A DNA stretch of 64,000 nucleotides, from the NCBI GenBank assembly GCA_014695295.1, contig JACJNY010000064.1, positions 62,001-126,000 on the forward strand, given 5' to 3'. The notes under the pieces are model-generated. The model was not told the DNA's origin, searched no databases, and worked only from the letters and a program-made list of their open reading frames with translations. A program made the position numbers and the translations under genes. This document shows, one piece after another, positions 36,507 to 44,791 of the stretch. Positions within the stretch are counted from its first letter, which is position 1. Each line of letters starts with the position of its first letter. The stretch comes from Microcoleus sp. FACHB-61 (lineage in GTDB: Bacteria > Cyanobacteriota > Cyanobacteriia > Cyanobacteriales > Microcoleaceae).

Positions 36507-37742
36507 ATGCGGCGTTGCCTCTCAAAACCCGGATTGAGTCTTATGGCGCACTACCGCTCCTTTGTATGTTTCTTCACCTGCATTGCCTGTCTGGGCGCTG
36601 CGTTCAGCCCCAGTGCGGACGGAAGGCAACAGGTACTCAATGCCTCCTACCGGGCTGTTTCCCCAGAAATTGCTCAGGCGAACTCTCCCCCGGACGATCG
36701 CCAGGACTCCAAGCCTTCAAAACCGTCTCCCGCGCCCAATAAAAACAAATCTCAGCCTTCCAAAACGCCAAAATTAAATTCTAAACTCCCGAAATCGATC
36801 TCCAATTTGATCGTCATTTTGTCTCGCCAGCGGGGGTTGTTAATGTTGGGTTTGGCAGCAGTTGTCGTTACGGCAGCGGCAGTATTTATCATGCTCAAAT
36901 TAGTTAGCAGCGGCGAGTCAAATCATTCAAAGCGAAGGCGGGGAAGAGTCGATCGACACAACCAAAGAAACTCTCAATTCACTAATCCCGATGCTCCTAC
37001 AAACTCGCACGAAATTGGACATCAAGAGGTTTCTTTAAGGCCACCAAACCCGCTGTCAGCTTTGCCCTACCGTTTTGATTTGCCAAAAGACTACAGTCTA
37101 GACAGCAGCGATCGACCTTTACCGTTTATCCAGGAATCGGGGGAACCAGAATCCGAAGATGCAGGAGTCGAGGGCGATCGAATTAATTCCGACAGCTCGC
37201 CCTCGGAAACTAACAGCAACGGTTACAGCGACACAGGTTTTAACCTTCCCGAAACAACTAATCGACCCGATTCCCTAGCGAGTCGGAAGAAAGATATTTC
37301 CCTTCCAGCAACGGATGGTAGACCTAAAGTTGATATTATTGAAGCACTGATTGAAGATTTGCAGAACCTAAATCCGGCAAAGAGGCGTAAAGCAATTTGG
37401 GATCTCGGCCAGCGGGGAGATTCCAGAGCAGTTGAGCCGTTGCTCGATTTACTAGCAAATTCCGACTCGAAGCAGTACAGTTTAATTTTGGCAAGTCTCT
37501 CGGAAATTGGCATTCGCACGCTCAGACCCATGAATAATGCCTGGTCAATTTCGCTGCAAAATGAAAACCCCGAAGTGCGTAAAAATGCGATTCGCGACTT
37601 GACGCGGATTTACGAATTGGTGAATCAAATCACTCACTTGTTGCACCGTGCGACGGACGATCCAGATGCAGAGGTTCAGGAGACTGCTCGCTGGGCAATC
37701 AATCAGTTGAACCGCATCCGTCCGCGTTCTGGGAGGGATTGA
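36507..37742 (+). CDS. Membrane-anchored HEAT-repeat protein
   Basis: Up to 411 residues; the ATG at 36543 (MAHYRSFVCFFTCIACLGAA) gives a cleaner signal-like start. There is a second hydrophobic segment near residue 112 (GLLMLGLAAVVVTAAAVFIM), a long charged and disordered linker, and a C-terminal domain of HEAT/PBS-lyase-type repeats (LNPAKRRKAIWDLGQRGDSR, AVEPLLDLLANSD, PEVRKNAIRDLTRIYE, DAEVQETARWAINQL). Such repeats bind other proteins and are abundant in cyanobacteria. No catalytic motif is present. Function unknown; probably a membrane scaffold. Confidence 0.75.
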   Translation: MRRCLSKPGLSLMAHYRSFVCFFTCIACLGAAFSPSADGRQQVLNASYRAVSPEIAQANSPPDDRQDSKPSKPSPAPNKNKSQPSKTPKLNSKLPKSISNLIVILSRQRGLLMLGLAAVVVTAAAVFIMLKLVSSGESNHSKRRRGRVDRHNQRNSQFTNPDAPTNSHEIGHQEVSLRPPNPLSALPYRFDLPKDYSLDSSDRPLPFIQESGEPESEDAGVEGDRINSDSSPSETNSNGYSDTGFNLPETTNRPDSLASRKKDISLPATDGRPKVDIIEALIEDLQNLNPAKRRKAIWDLGQRGDSRAVEPLLDLLANSDSKQYSLILASLSEIGIRTLRPMNNAWSISLQNENPEVRKNAIRDLTRIYELVNQITHLLHRATDDPDAEVQETARWAINQLNRIRPRSGRD

Positions 37743-37856
37743 TAAATATAGGAACTTTTAAGTAATTTTAGGTTTTAGATTTTAGATTTTAGATGGGAGA
37801 ATTTATAATTTAGATTATGTTAGAATTAGTGACGGCTGACTAATGACTAATGATTA

Positions 37857-38933
37857 ATGACTACTGACTTTTTGAAAATATTGTTCCTGTCAACTTCGGT
37901 CGGTCAACTCGGTTCGGGGTTGGGTGGCGGAGTCGAACTTACAGTTCTCAACATTGCTAAAGAATTACACCGCCGAGGTCATAAAATAGCAGTTGTAGCA
38001 CCAGTAGGTTCAGTCTTAGAATCAATTCCCGTAATCGAAATAATGGGGGATTTGCAAGTAACTGCCCAAACACAAGATTACAATGCTGCTATTGTGATGC
38101 CAGCCGATTCTGTGCTGGCGAATATGTGGGAATACGCTCGCAAAGTTCAGGATGAATGGGATGTCATTGTTAACTTTGCCTACGATTGGCTGCCGTTTTA
38201 TCTGACGCCATTTTTGAGAACTCCGATCGCACATTTGATCAGCATGGGCTCCCTTTCAGCATCCCTCGATCGCATCGCCGGACAAGTAGCTGTCGAGTTT
38301 CCTGGTACGATCGGAGTTCACACCGCTTCTCAAGCCCAAACATTTGCTTTTGCCAAGGAGTGTCAGTTGTTGGGAAGCGGCATTGATTTATCGCTGTACG
38401 AATTTTGCAGCCAACCGGAACCTAAATTAGCTTGGCTAGGCCGCATCGCCCCGGAAAAAGGCTTAGAAGATGCAGTGGCTGCAGCGAAAATTACAGGCAT
38501 TCCCCTAAAAATTATGGGCAAAATGCAGGATGAGGATTATTGGCAAAAAATTTGTGCAGATTGGCCAGATGCTCCGGTAGAATATTTAGGGTTTCTGACA
38601 ACAAGCCAAATGCAAGAGCAGGTTCGTCAGTGCCGAGCATTGTTGATGACGCCGCGCTGGGTGGAAGCTTTTGGAAATGTCGCGATCGAGGCTTTAGCGT
38701 GCGGTGTGCCTGTGATTACTTATGAGCGCGGGGGGCCGGCCGAAATTGTTCGAGACGGACTGACGGGCTTTTTAGTGGAGCCTGATAGTGTAAATGGCTT
38801 GGTAGGAGCGATCGCCCGCTTAGACCAAATTGACCGCAGCGCTTGCCGGCGACAAGCAGAGGTAGAATACTCTGTAGGAGGTTTGGGCGATCGTTGTGAA
38901 CACTGGTTCAAATCTATTCTAAAATTGAGTTAA
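37857..38933 (+). CDS. Glycosyltransferase family 4
   Basis: 358 residues. The N-terminal substrate loop GQLGSGLGGGVELTVLNIAKEL follows the Gly-rich pattern of GT-B enzymes. The donor site shows LAWLGRIAPEKGLEDAVAAA and the E-x7-E motif in VEAFGNVAIEALACGVPVITYERGG. It is a cytosolic GT4 enzyme; the sugar is unknown. Just upstream of map, 43 bases apart and on the same strand, so co-transcription is possible though functionally unrelated. Not near the other glycosyltransferases of this window. Confidence 0.85.
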   Translation: MTTDFLKILFLSTSVGQLGSGLGGGVELTVLNIAKELHRRGHKIAVVAPVGSVLESIPVIEIMGDLQVTAQTQDYNAAIVMPADSVLANMWEYARKVQDEWDVIVNFAYDWLPFYLTPFLRTPIAHLISMGSLSASLDRIAGQVAVEFPGTIGVHTASQAQTFAFAKECQLLGSGIDLSLYEFCSQPEPKLAWLGRIAPEKGLEDAVAAAKITGIPLKIMGKMQDEDYWQKICADWPDAPVEYLGFLTTSQMQEQVRQCRALLMTPRWVEAFGNVAIEALACGVPVITYERGGPAEIVRDGLTGFLVEPDSVNGLVGAIARLDQIDRSACRRQAEVEYSVGGLGDRCEHWFKSILKLS

Positions 38934-38976
38934 ATAAACTCTTAATCGACCACAAAAAAAGAACACAGAAAAAACT

Positions 38977-39738
38977 ATGGCAACCGAACGTTTAGTGCTT
39001 TTATCCAGTAGAGAAATAGAAAAAATGCGCCAAGCAGGCCGTTTAGCTGCCGAACTTCTGCTGCATCTCGAACCGATGGTAAAACCCGGTGTCAGCACTC
39101 TTGAAATTAACGACGAAGCCGAACGCTGGACTTTGGCACGCGGAGCAAAAAGCGCTCCGTTAGGCTATAAAGGATTTCCAAAATCTCTGTGTACTAGCGT
39201 CAATGAAGTAGTCTGTCACGGCATCCCGAATGCTAAACAAATTCTGAAAGAAGGCGACATTATTAACATTGATGTTACACCTTTAGTTGACGGCTATCAC
39301 GGCGATACTTCCAAGACTTTTTTTGTGGGCCAACCTTCACCGGTAGCGAAAAAGTTAGTGGAAGTAACTGAGGAATGTTTAAGAAGAGGAATTGCGGAAG
39401 TCAAACCGGGTGCTCGTACCGGCGACATCGGTGCAGCGATTCAAGAATATGCTGAAGCACAGGGCTTTTCCGTAGTGCGAAATTTTGCGGGACACGGCGT
39501 TCACCGCGTTTTTCACACTGAACCGGAAATTTTGCACTACGGTAAGCGGGGCACGGGAAAGAAGCTCAGACAAGGCATGGTTTTTACGATCGAGCCGATG
39601 ATTAATGAGGGTACTTGGGAAGTAGAAATTTTGGGCGACGGTTGGACTGCGATCACGCAGGATGGAAAGCTTTCGGCTCAATTCGAGCACACGCTAGCTG
39701 TTACTGATTCTGGGGTGGAAATTCTGACTTTGCCTTAA
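38977..39738 (+). CDS. map: Methionine aminopeptidase, type I
   Basis: 253 residues. Removes the initiator methionine from nascent proteins. The five metal ligands are all recognisable: Asp in INIDVTPLVDGYHGDTSK (two Asp), His in NFAGHGVHRVFHTEPE, Glu in FTIEPMINEG and Glu in AQFEHTLAVTD. VCHGIPN holds the substrate-side histidine. Length is normal for the type Ia enzyme without zinc finger. A cyanobacterium usually has more than one map gene, so this may be one of several. Confidence 0.95.
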   Translation: MATERLVLLSSREIEKMRQAGRLAAELLLHLEPMVKPGVSTLEINDEAERWTLARGAKSAPLGYKGFPKSLCTSVNEVVCHGIPNAKQILKEGDIINIDVTPLVDGYHGDTSKTFFVGQPSPVAKKLVEVTEECLRRGIAEVKPGARTGDIGAAIQEYAEAQGFSVVRNFAGHGVHRVFHTEPEILHYGKRGTGKKLRQGMVFTIEPMINEGTWEVEILGDGWTAITQDGKLSAQFEHTLAVTDSGVEILTLP

Positions 39739-39851
39739 TTGTTGACGGTTGACTGTTGACTTCGCTCAGGGCAATGTGGTTGAGCGTTAACTTGTATTGG
39801 TCATTGCTGATTAAGCTATTGTTGGCTATCAACTATTTAAAGTAGCTAATA

Positions 39852-40256
39852 TGGAAAGCTTTTAACAGCTACAAGTTTATGAATTAGCTGAAAAAATATC
39901 AAACGAAATATGGTTTATTGTTAAAAAGTGGGACTACTTTACGAAGGATACGATGGGCAAACAAATCGTGCGAGCTGCTGATAGTGTGGGTGCTAATATT
40001 GCAGAAGGACATGACCGCTATAGCTGTCAAGATAATCAGCGTTTTGTGAAAATTGCCAGAGGTTCATTAAACGAAACAAGACACTGGTTAAGACTTGCCT
40101 AAGCTCGCAATCTTTTGACTCAAGAACAAATCGATCGACTGCATCCTTTATTAAAGGAACTTTCACCAAAACTTAATGCCTATCTTAACTCACTCAAACA
40201 AAAAGCCAACAGTCAACAGCCAACAGCCAACAGCCAACAATCAACCTAATGACTAA
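39852..40256 (+). pseudogene. Four-helix-bundle (23S rRNA IVP family) protein, two nonsense codons
   Basis: The frame reads LQVYELAEKISNEIW, GKQIVRAADSVGANIAEG, DNQRFVKIARGSLNETRHWL and NLLTQEQIDRLHPLLKEL, unmistakably the IVP/four-helix-bundle family often found in cyanobacteria. TAA codons interrupt it at 39864-39866 (after four codons) and at 40101-40103 (after RHWLRLA). The 3' end runs into CAACAGC heptamer-type repeats and overlaps the LD-carboxypeptidase start. A restart at the internal ATG cannot avoid the second stop, so it is probably dead. Confidence 0.9.
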
Positions 40257-41178
40257 CATTAAATGGCTGCAACCGGGAGATTTACTCAGGGTAATTGCTC
40301 CCAGCGGCACTCTGCGAGAATTAAGTACCTTTGAACGCGGTGTAGAAATTTGGAAATCCCGCGGCTATCGAGTTGAATTAAGCTCGGGTTTTGACGATCG
40401 CTGGGGCTATTTGGCAGGTTCCGATGAAAACCGCGTCCGACAGCTCGCCGATGCCCTCAATGACCCGGATTGTCGCGGTATTCTCTGTGTTCGTGGCGGT
40501 TTCGGCAGCACTCGGCTTTTGGAAAAAGGAAATGTGGGAAAGGCGAACAATTCCCAATTTCCAACTCCCGATGCCCATTCGCCGAAATGGTTAATCGGCT
40601 TTTCCGACATTACTGCTTTGCTGTGGAATCAGGCTCAATTGGGCGTTTGGGGCGTTCACGGGCCGATGCTGACAACTTTGGCGGATGAACCGGATTGGTC
40701 TGTCGATCGACTTTTTGACTGCATAGAAGGTCGTCCCTTACAATCTTTACAAGGTAAAGGATGGGGCGGCGGACAAGCCACCGGGCGGCTGTTTCCTGCA
40801 AATCTGACGGTTGCTGCTCACTTGCTTGGAACCCCGTATCAACCGGATTTGACCGGGGTTATTCTCGCATTTGAGGATGTTTCTGAGGCTCCTTACAGGG
40901 TCGATCGAATGTTGACTCAGTGGCGGATGGCGGGGGCTTTCGCTGGGGTGCGGGGCATTGCTTTGGGGCGCTTCAGTCGCTGCGAGATTGACCCGAGTAT
41001 TCCCAGTTTTAGCATTGAAGAGGTTTTGCGCGATCGGCTGGGGGACTTGAATATTCCCATTGTCTCGGATTTGCCCTTCGGGCACGAGGGCGTTAACGCT
41101 GCTTTACCGATGGGGATTATGGCAAGTCTCGACGCTGAATCGGGATTGCTGATTTGCGGCGATAAATCGCAACTTTAG
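40249..41178 (+). CDS. LD-carboxypeptidase (S66 family)
   Basis: 309 residues. S66 enzymes cut the terminal D-alanine from murein tetrapeptides during cell-wall recycling (LdcA) or detoxify microcin C-type compounds (MccF). The start LQPGDLLRVIAPSGTLRE, CVRGGFGSTRLL, the nucleophile Ser in LIGFSDITALLW and the Glu/His region in FGHEGVNAALPMG are present. Between STRLLEKGN and PKWLIGFSD there are about 15 extra residues (KANNSQFPTPDAH) from DNA resembling the AATTCCCAAT repeats. The protein is cytosolic, with no signal peptide. Its start overlaps the end of the IVP pseudogene. Confidence 0.9.
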   Translation: MTNIKWLQPGDLLRVIAPSGTLRELSTFERGVEIWKSRGYRVELSSGFDDRWGYLAGSDENRVRQLADALNDPDCRGILCVRGGFGSTRLLEKGNVGKANNSQFPTPDAHSPKWLIGFSDITALLWNQAQLGVWGVHGPMLTTLADEPDWSVDRLFDCIEGRPLQSLQGKGWGGGQATGRLFPANLTVAAHLLGTPYQPDLTGVILAFEDVSEAPYRVDRMLTQWRMAGAFAGVRGIALGRFSRCEIDPSIPSFSIEEVLRDRLGDLNIPIVSDLPFGHEGVNAALPMGIMASLDAESGLLICGDKSQL

Positions 41179-41343
41179 ATAAGAGATCAACGTCTATAAC
41201 TTTAACTTGAGATTTTCCACCAGCTAAATAGCGGGGTTAGGTGAGGTTGACACGGTTCGCAGAAATTACATTTAAAATGGATTGTGTATGCAAATGTCGG
41301 CGCCAAGAAAGCAAAAAGATTTTAAATTTTTCCAGAGGTTGAT

Positions 41344-42129
41344 ATGAGAACGCACAACTTGTTAAACAGTATTGCGGCCACTGTGCTAGTTGCAGGATTG
41401 GCACTCACTGGCATTTCGTCTAGTGCAGTTGGCGAACAGATAGGGAATAACGATCGCATAGATGGAGTAATTCGCCGCACTTCCCCGATTTACCGTTTCC
41501 GGAATATGTGGGTTCCGGGTTCTCCGACGGAAGAATTGCGCGGCCAAGAATACACATTCAGCGCTCGGGAAGGCGACAACATTGAAGTGTTTTTAGACAC
41601 AGATAGAAGTCGCGGTTTTACTCCCGTCATGGTGCTGTTTTACGGAAACAACAAACAAGTCGCTTTTACGCAAGACCGTTCTTTTAATTATCAAATTCCC
41701 CGTAGTGGCGATTATAAACTGTTAGTGTTAGCAAAAGATGCTGCCAGAGGTGGTAACTACACGCTGGAAGTTTCGGGAATTGATGGGGGCGACAGACGAG
41801 CTCGCAATTCGCGGGACGATTGGTACACCGAGCAAGATAATGGCCGGTATGACAATCGATATGACAGAGCACAGCTTCTGCAAGATGATTTTGGCTTGCG
41901 GTCTGTTGATTGTCGCGAGAGACGTTCTATGGTGAGAGTAAGGTTTGATGATGGTAATCAAGACTCGACTTACTGCGCTGTCCCGACTAGAAACTTTCCG
42001 GCGGGAGATTATTACTACAATTCGCGGACTAGAGATTTAGATTCGGCGAGGGTGAATAATAATAGGAGGTTCGATGAGGATCGCGATCAATGTCGCGTAT
42101 CCGTAGGCGGAGTGTGCGTGACGAGATAG
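41344..42129 (+). CDS. Exported protein with PPC-like domain
   Basis: 261 residues. A signal peptide (MRTHNLLNSIAATVLVAGLALTG) is followed by a beta-rich domain (residues about 60-140) with REGDNIEVFLDTD and YQIPRSGDYKLLVLAKD, the usual pattern of the bacterial pre-peptidase C-terminal (PPC) domain. The C-terminal 110 residues are rich in Asp, Arg and Tyr and contain four cysteines (CRERRS, STYCAVP, CRVSVGGVC) that could form two disulphides. Probably a periplasmic or surface protein; no catalytic motif is visible. AGAGG about six bases upstream supports the start. Confidence 0.75.
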   Translation: MRTHNLLNSIAATVLVAGLALTGISSSAVGEQIGNNDRIDGVIRRTSPIYRFRNMWVPGSPTEELRGQEYTFSAREGDNIEVFLDTDRSRGFTPVMVLFYGNNKQVAFTQDRSFNYQIPRSGDYKLLVLAKDAARGGNYTLEVSGIDGGDRRARNSRDDWYTEQDNGRYDNRYDRAQLLQDDFGLRSVDCRERRSMVRVRFDDGNQDSTYCAVPTRNFPAGDYYYNSRTRDLDSARVNNNRRFDEDRDQCRVSVGGVCVTR

Positions 42130-42150
42130 TTTCGATTTAATTAACCGTAG

Positions 42151-42206
42151 GGTGCGTCGCCCAATACAATCTAGTATTAAGCTCGAAAATGGAGCAGCGA
42201 CGCACC
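42151..42206. repeat. GGTGCGTCGC...GCGACGCACC inverted repeat
   Basis: Perfect 10-bp arms around a 36-base loop, in the gap between the PPC-domain gene and iscB. A related element (GGTGCGTCA/TGACGCACC) is at about 19800-19855. It is a dispersed repeat that could also serve as terminator for the convergent genes. Confidence 0.75.
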
Positions 42207-42280
42207 ATACAAGATGAGGGTAAGGAACTGTAACTGAATTGTTTGACATATCTGTACATTGCTTACTGTTTGGGCAAGTA

Positions 42281-43552
42281 TTAAGCGTACTCATATCCGT
42301 CCTTTCGATGAATGGATGTTAAGTAGTCCAGTTTGATTGACCTCCGTTTTTTGTCTATCACAAATTCTCCATAACCATGCGACATGGGACAGACTCGTGC
42401 GGTAAAAGTACCTTTGTACTTACCTTTGGGAACATTAGCGCGAACTATATCGCCTGTACAGAATCCCAGAATTGGACGCAACGGGCGATGTTTTTGCGGA
42501 TAGCCAAACTTGTCTGTTTGACATCGCTGCCGACCACCAAAACCTGTTGCTTTTACCTTGAGAATCTTGGTTGTAACAAGTTTGATGGCATTGACCACGC
42601 CAACGCAAGCCGCATCAATCCAATGAGCTTTTGGCAACGAAAATCGAATCCGATTGAACTTTGTTTGACCACCAGTCCCAGTGCTAACAGGCAATCCAAA
42701 AGACTTCAAAGTATTGAACAATGCCCACCGAGTTGAGTTAACTGATGCCGCATCCTTTAAGGTCGTTTTGGCTTGTTTCAAAACGCGCTTCAACACATCT
42801 GACTTACCTTTGAGGAAGTCCTTTATATCTCTATTTCCTTTGCGTTGATTGCACTTGTGGCAAGCCAAGCAAAGATTAGAAATACGGTCTGAACCACCTT
42901 GTGATTTTGGTTGGATATGTTCAATTTCGAGCGGAACGTCCTTGACACCACAATAAGCGCATTGACGATTCCATTTTTCCAACAGGTACTCACGGCACTC
43001 ATAACCTTTCAAAGTTCCTTGCTGGTATTCAATCCCAGAGATTTCTGGATTCTGGATTGCTTGGGTGTCGAACTTAACAAGTTCTTGAGCAATTGAATCA
43101 AGTGGTGCAAACTTTTGCAGTCGTTTTACCCAAGTTTCTATTGTCAAAATGCGGTGTCTTAAAGATGGAGCTAACCACCCATCTGGTCTTTTACGATTGA
43201 GGAATCGTGCTTGGCGATAACGAGTATTGCGGTTCCTGCGCCCTCTACGTACCGCTCTACGATGCAAGAGAGCGTCCTTAATTTGTTGTCCGCGATGCTG
43301 CAACTCCATTGCCCAGACAACATTGCCTTGATTCGTAACTAACGCAATGCCAGTAAACTTTGAACCAGGGTCTATTTTGAGTGTTAACGGATATACATTT
43401 GGATTTTCTATGACTCGCTTCAAAATCAACGTGAATGGATAACACTGAAACACAGCGGCTTTCTCGGAATCCAGTAACTTGCGAGCTTGTGCTGGATGAA
43501 CAGGATTGAGCGGTGTCTTATTACTGTCTATGAGAAATACGTGGTTTGACAT
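42281..43552 (-). CDS. iscB: IscB-type RNA-guided nuclease (RuvC-HNH)
   Basis: A 423-residue protein with the full IscB order. The N-terminal PLMP-like domain reads TPLNPVHPAQARKLLDSEKA. RuvC-I is LKIDPGSKFTGIALV (catalytic Asp). An Arg-rich bridge helix follows (HRRAVRRGRRNRNTRYRQAR). RuvC-II lies around SIAQELVKFDTQ (Glu). The HNH domain has paired CxxC zinc knuckles (CAYCGVKDVPLEIEHIQPKS and LCLACHKCNQRKGN). RuvC-III is HWIDAACVGVVNAI, followed by a C-terminal TAM-reading-type domain (GFGGRQRCQTDKFG). All expected catalytic residues are present, so it should be active. IscB is the ancestor of Cas9 and uses an omega RNA encoded upstream. No IS200/IS605 transposase is adjacent, so it stands alone. 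It is convergent with the PPC-domain gene. Confidence 0.93.
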   Translation of the reverse strand: MSNHVFLIDSNKTPLNPVHPAQARKLLDSEKAAVFQCYPFTLILKRVIENPNVYPLTLKIDPGSKFTGIALVTNQGNVVWAMELQHRGQQIKDALLHRRAVRRGRRNRNTRYRQARFLNRKRPDGWLAPSLRHRILTIETWVKRLQKFAPLDSIAQELVKFDTQAIQNPEISGIEYQQGTLKGYECREYLLEKWNRQCAYCGVKDVPLEIEHIQPKSQGGSDRISNLCLACHKCNQRKGNRDIKDFLKGKSDVLKRVLKQAKTTLKDAASVNSTRWALFNTLKSFGLPVSTGTGGQTKFNRIRFSLPKAHWIDAACVGVVNAIKLVTTKILKVKATGFGGRQRCQTDKFGYPQKHRPLRPILGFCTGDIVRANVPKGKYKGTFTARVCPMSHGYGEFVIDKKRRSIKLDYLTSIHRKDGYEYA

Positions 43553-43860
43553 GATTTATTCAATCAACTTTATTACTAAGTAAAGTTGGCCTCGACAATG
43601 ATTTAAGAGCTTGTTTGGACTGCCACACGCGGATTTATAAACCGTTAATCCGTACCTTAATGACAATCGACAGAGCAACAAACTGGCGTTCATTCGTTGG
43701 TGTCATGACTCAAAAATCGTAGCTTTCGCTTAGTCTGCACGTTCGGTAGAGTTGTCAATAAATTTCCAACTCTGGGTAGGTTTTACCGAGCGGTAATTCT
43801 GAGATTTAGCATTCTATCGGGATTAGCCCCTAGTCTTCTGACAGGGATAATTATAGCTTT
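43553..43860 (-). ncRNA. Candidate omega RNA upstream of iscB
   Basis: About 300 non-coding bases precede iscB on its own strand, where IscB omega RNAs are encoded. Several stems are visible: an 8-bp CAACTTTA/TAAAGTTG hairpin at 43565-43588, just 13 bases before the start codon; a 6-bp CGGATT/AATCCG stem at 43630-43652; a 7-bp AGAGTTG/CAACTCT stem at 43748-43773; and ACCGAGCGGT at 43785-43794. There is no ribosome-binding site before the ATG, as expected if the RNA scaffold runs into the gene. The guide would lie at the 5' end, around 43860-43900, but I cannot fix the boundary. The class is inferred from position and structure, not from an alignment. Confidence 0.5.
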
Positions 43861-43972
43861 GTGACCGCGAATTTAGATGGTGAAAAATTAGCTCCCTACA
43901 GCGCCAAGACAGAAACTAAATTAGTATTTAGTCCAGCGTATCAACCGTGGTCTCTACAGATTTAAAGATCGA

Positions 43973-44476
43973 CTAAGCTACATCTTTGAGAGCCGATCGC
44001 GAATTGTTGGGAGATTTTTTGACAACGCTCATGCTGCCGTCGGTTTCCAGCACGACTGCTTCGATTTCTTCGATCGACGCGCTGCCCGTCCCCCGAATCG
44101 CCGCCCGAATTTCCGATTCACCCACGCGCTGCTGCCGCATCGCCACAGGCAGAAATTGGCCTTTGTCGAGCAGCATAGTAGGTTCGGCTTTGATGAGATT
44201 TTTTACCCACTTTACCCGCACGACAAGCCACGTGACGATAAATTGCAGCCCGATGAGTAAGCCGAGTGCGAAAACGCCCTCGACGAGCGAAACGTCTTTT
44301 GACATGATGACAGTCGCCAGCGTCGAACCGAGCGCGATGGTAACGATGAAATCGAAGGCATTCCACTTCGAAAGAGTTCGCTTGCCGGAGACGAGCAGCA
44401 AAAAAATCAGCGCGGCGTAAGCGGAAACGCCGAGCGTCAAAATCCTAATTATTTCAAACCAATTGTCAAAAAACAT
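43973..44476 (-). CDS. DUF421 (YetF/YcaP-like) membrane protein
   Basis: 167 residues. Three hydrophobic segments (ILTLGVSAYAALIFLLLVSG, then FDFIVTIALGSTLATVIM, then ALGLLIGLQFIVTWLVV) are followed by the conserved soluble part (EPTMLLDKGQFLPVAMRQQRV, IRGTGSASIEEIEAVVLETDGS). GKRTLSKWNAFDFIV is the family signature. YetF-like proteins are membrane proteins linked to spore germination or stress in other bacteria; their biochemical role is unclear. The gene is upstream of, and on the same strand as, the iscB locus. Confidence 0.88.
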   Translation of the reverse strand: MFFDNWFEIIRILTLGVSAYAALIFLLLVSGKRTLSKWNAFDFIVTIALGSTLATVIMSKDVSLVEGVFALGLLIGLQFIVTWLVVRVKWVKNLIKAEPTMLLDKGQFLPVAMRQQRVGESEIRAAIRGTGSASIEEIEAVVLETDGSMSVVKKSPNNSRSALKDVA

Positions 44477-44791
44477 ATTTTTATTTCGCCATCGTGATTT
44501 TGGACGCTTTGCTGCTGCACCAGTGCTAGATGCTTCGTCTGCTTGAGGTCGCGGTCGCGGGTTCTGTTAGTTTCCATTGTCAGTGTAGCAGAAGGGTCGA
44601 TGCGAAAATTCCCTATTAGCAATAGTTTCAGCTATTAAGAATTCCTTAACTGTGCCAGAAGGTTGCTATCGAACTCAGGCGATTGCCTCATTTCCCTCTG
44701 GACCGATACATGAATTTTTTGTCAAAAAGGACGATCGCACAGTGGTAAGCTACCAAAGGCATTGAAATATCTAAGGTAGAGAAAAGTTAAA
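44477..44791. other. Divergent promoter region of DUF421 and hemE genes
   Basis: 315 bases with no open frame of note. It should hold the promoters of both flanking genes. No clear -10/-35 pair or repeat could be assigned. Confidence 0.5.

Noticed and set aside
42281..43552. Plain HNH homing endonuclease instead of IscB
   Set aside because: The PLMP start, RuvC-I, bridge helix and RuvC-III around the HNH domain are all present, which simple HNH endonucleases lack.
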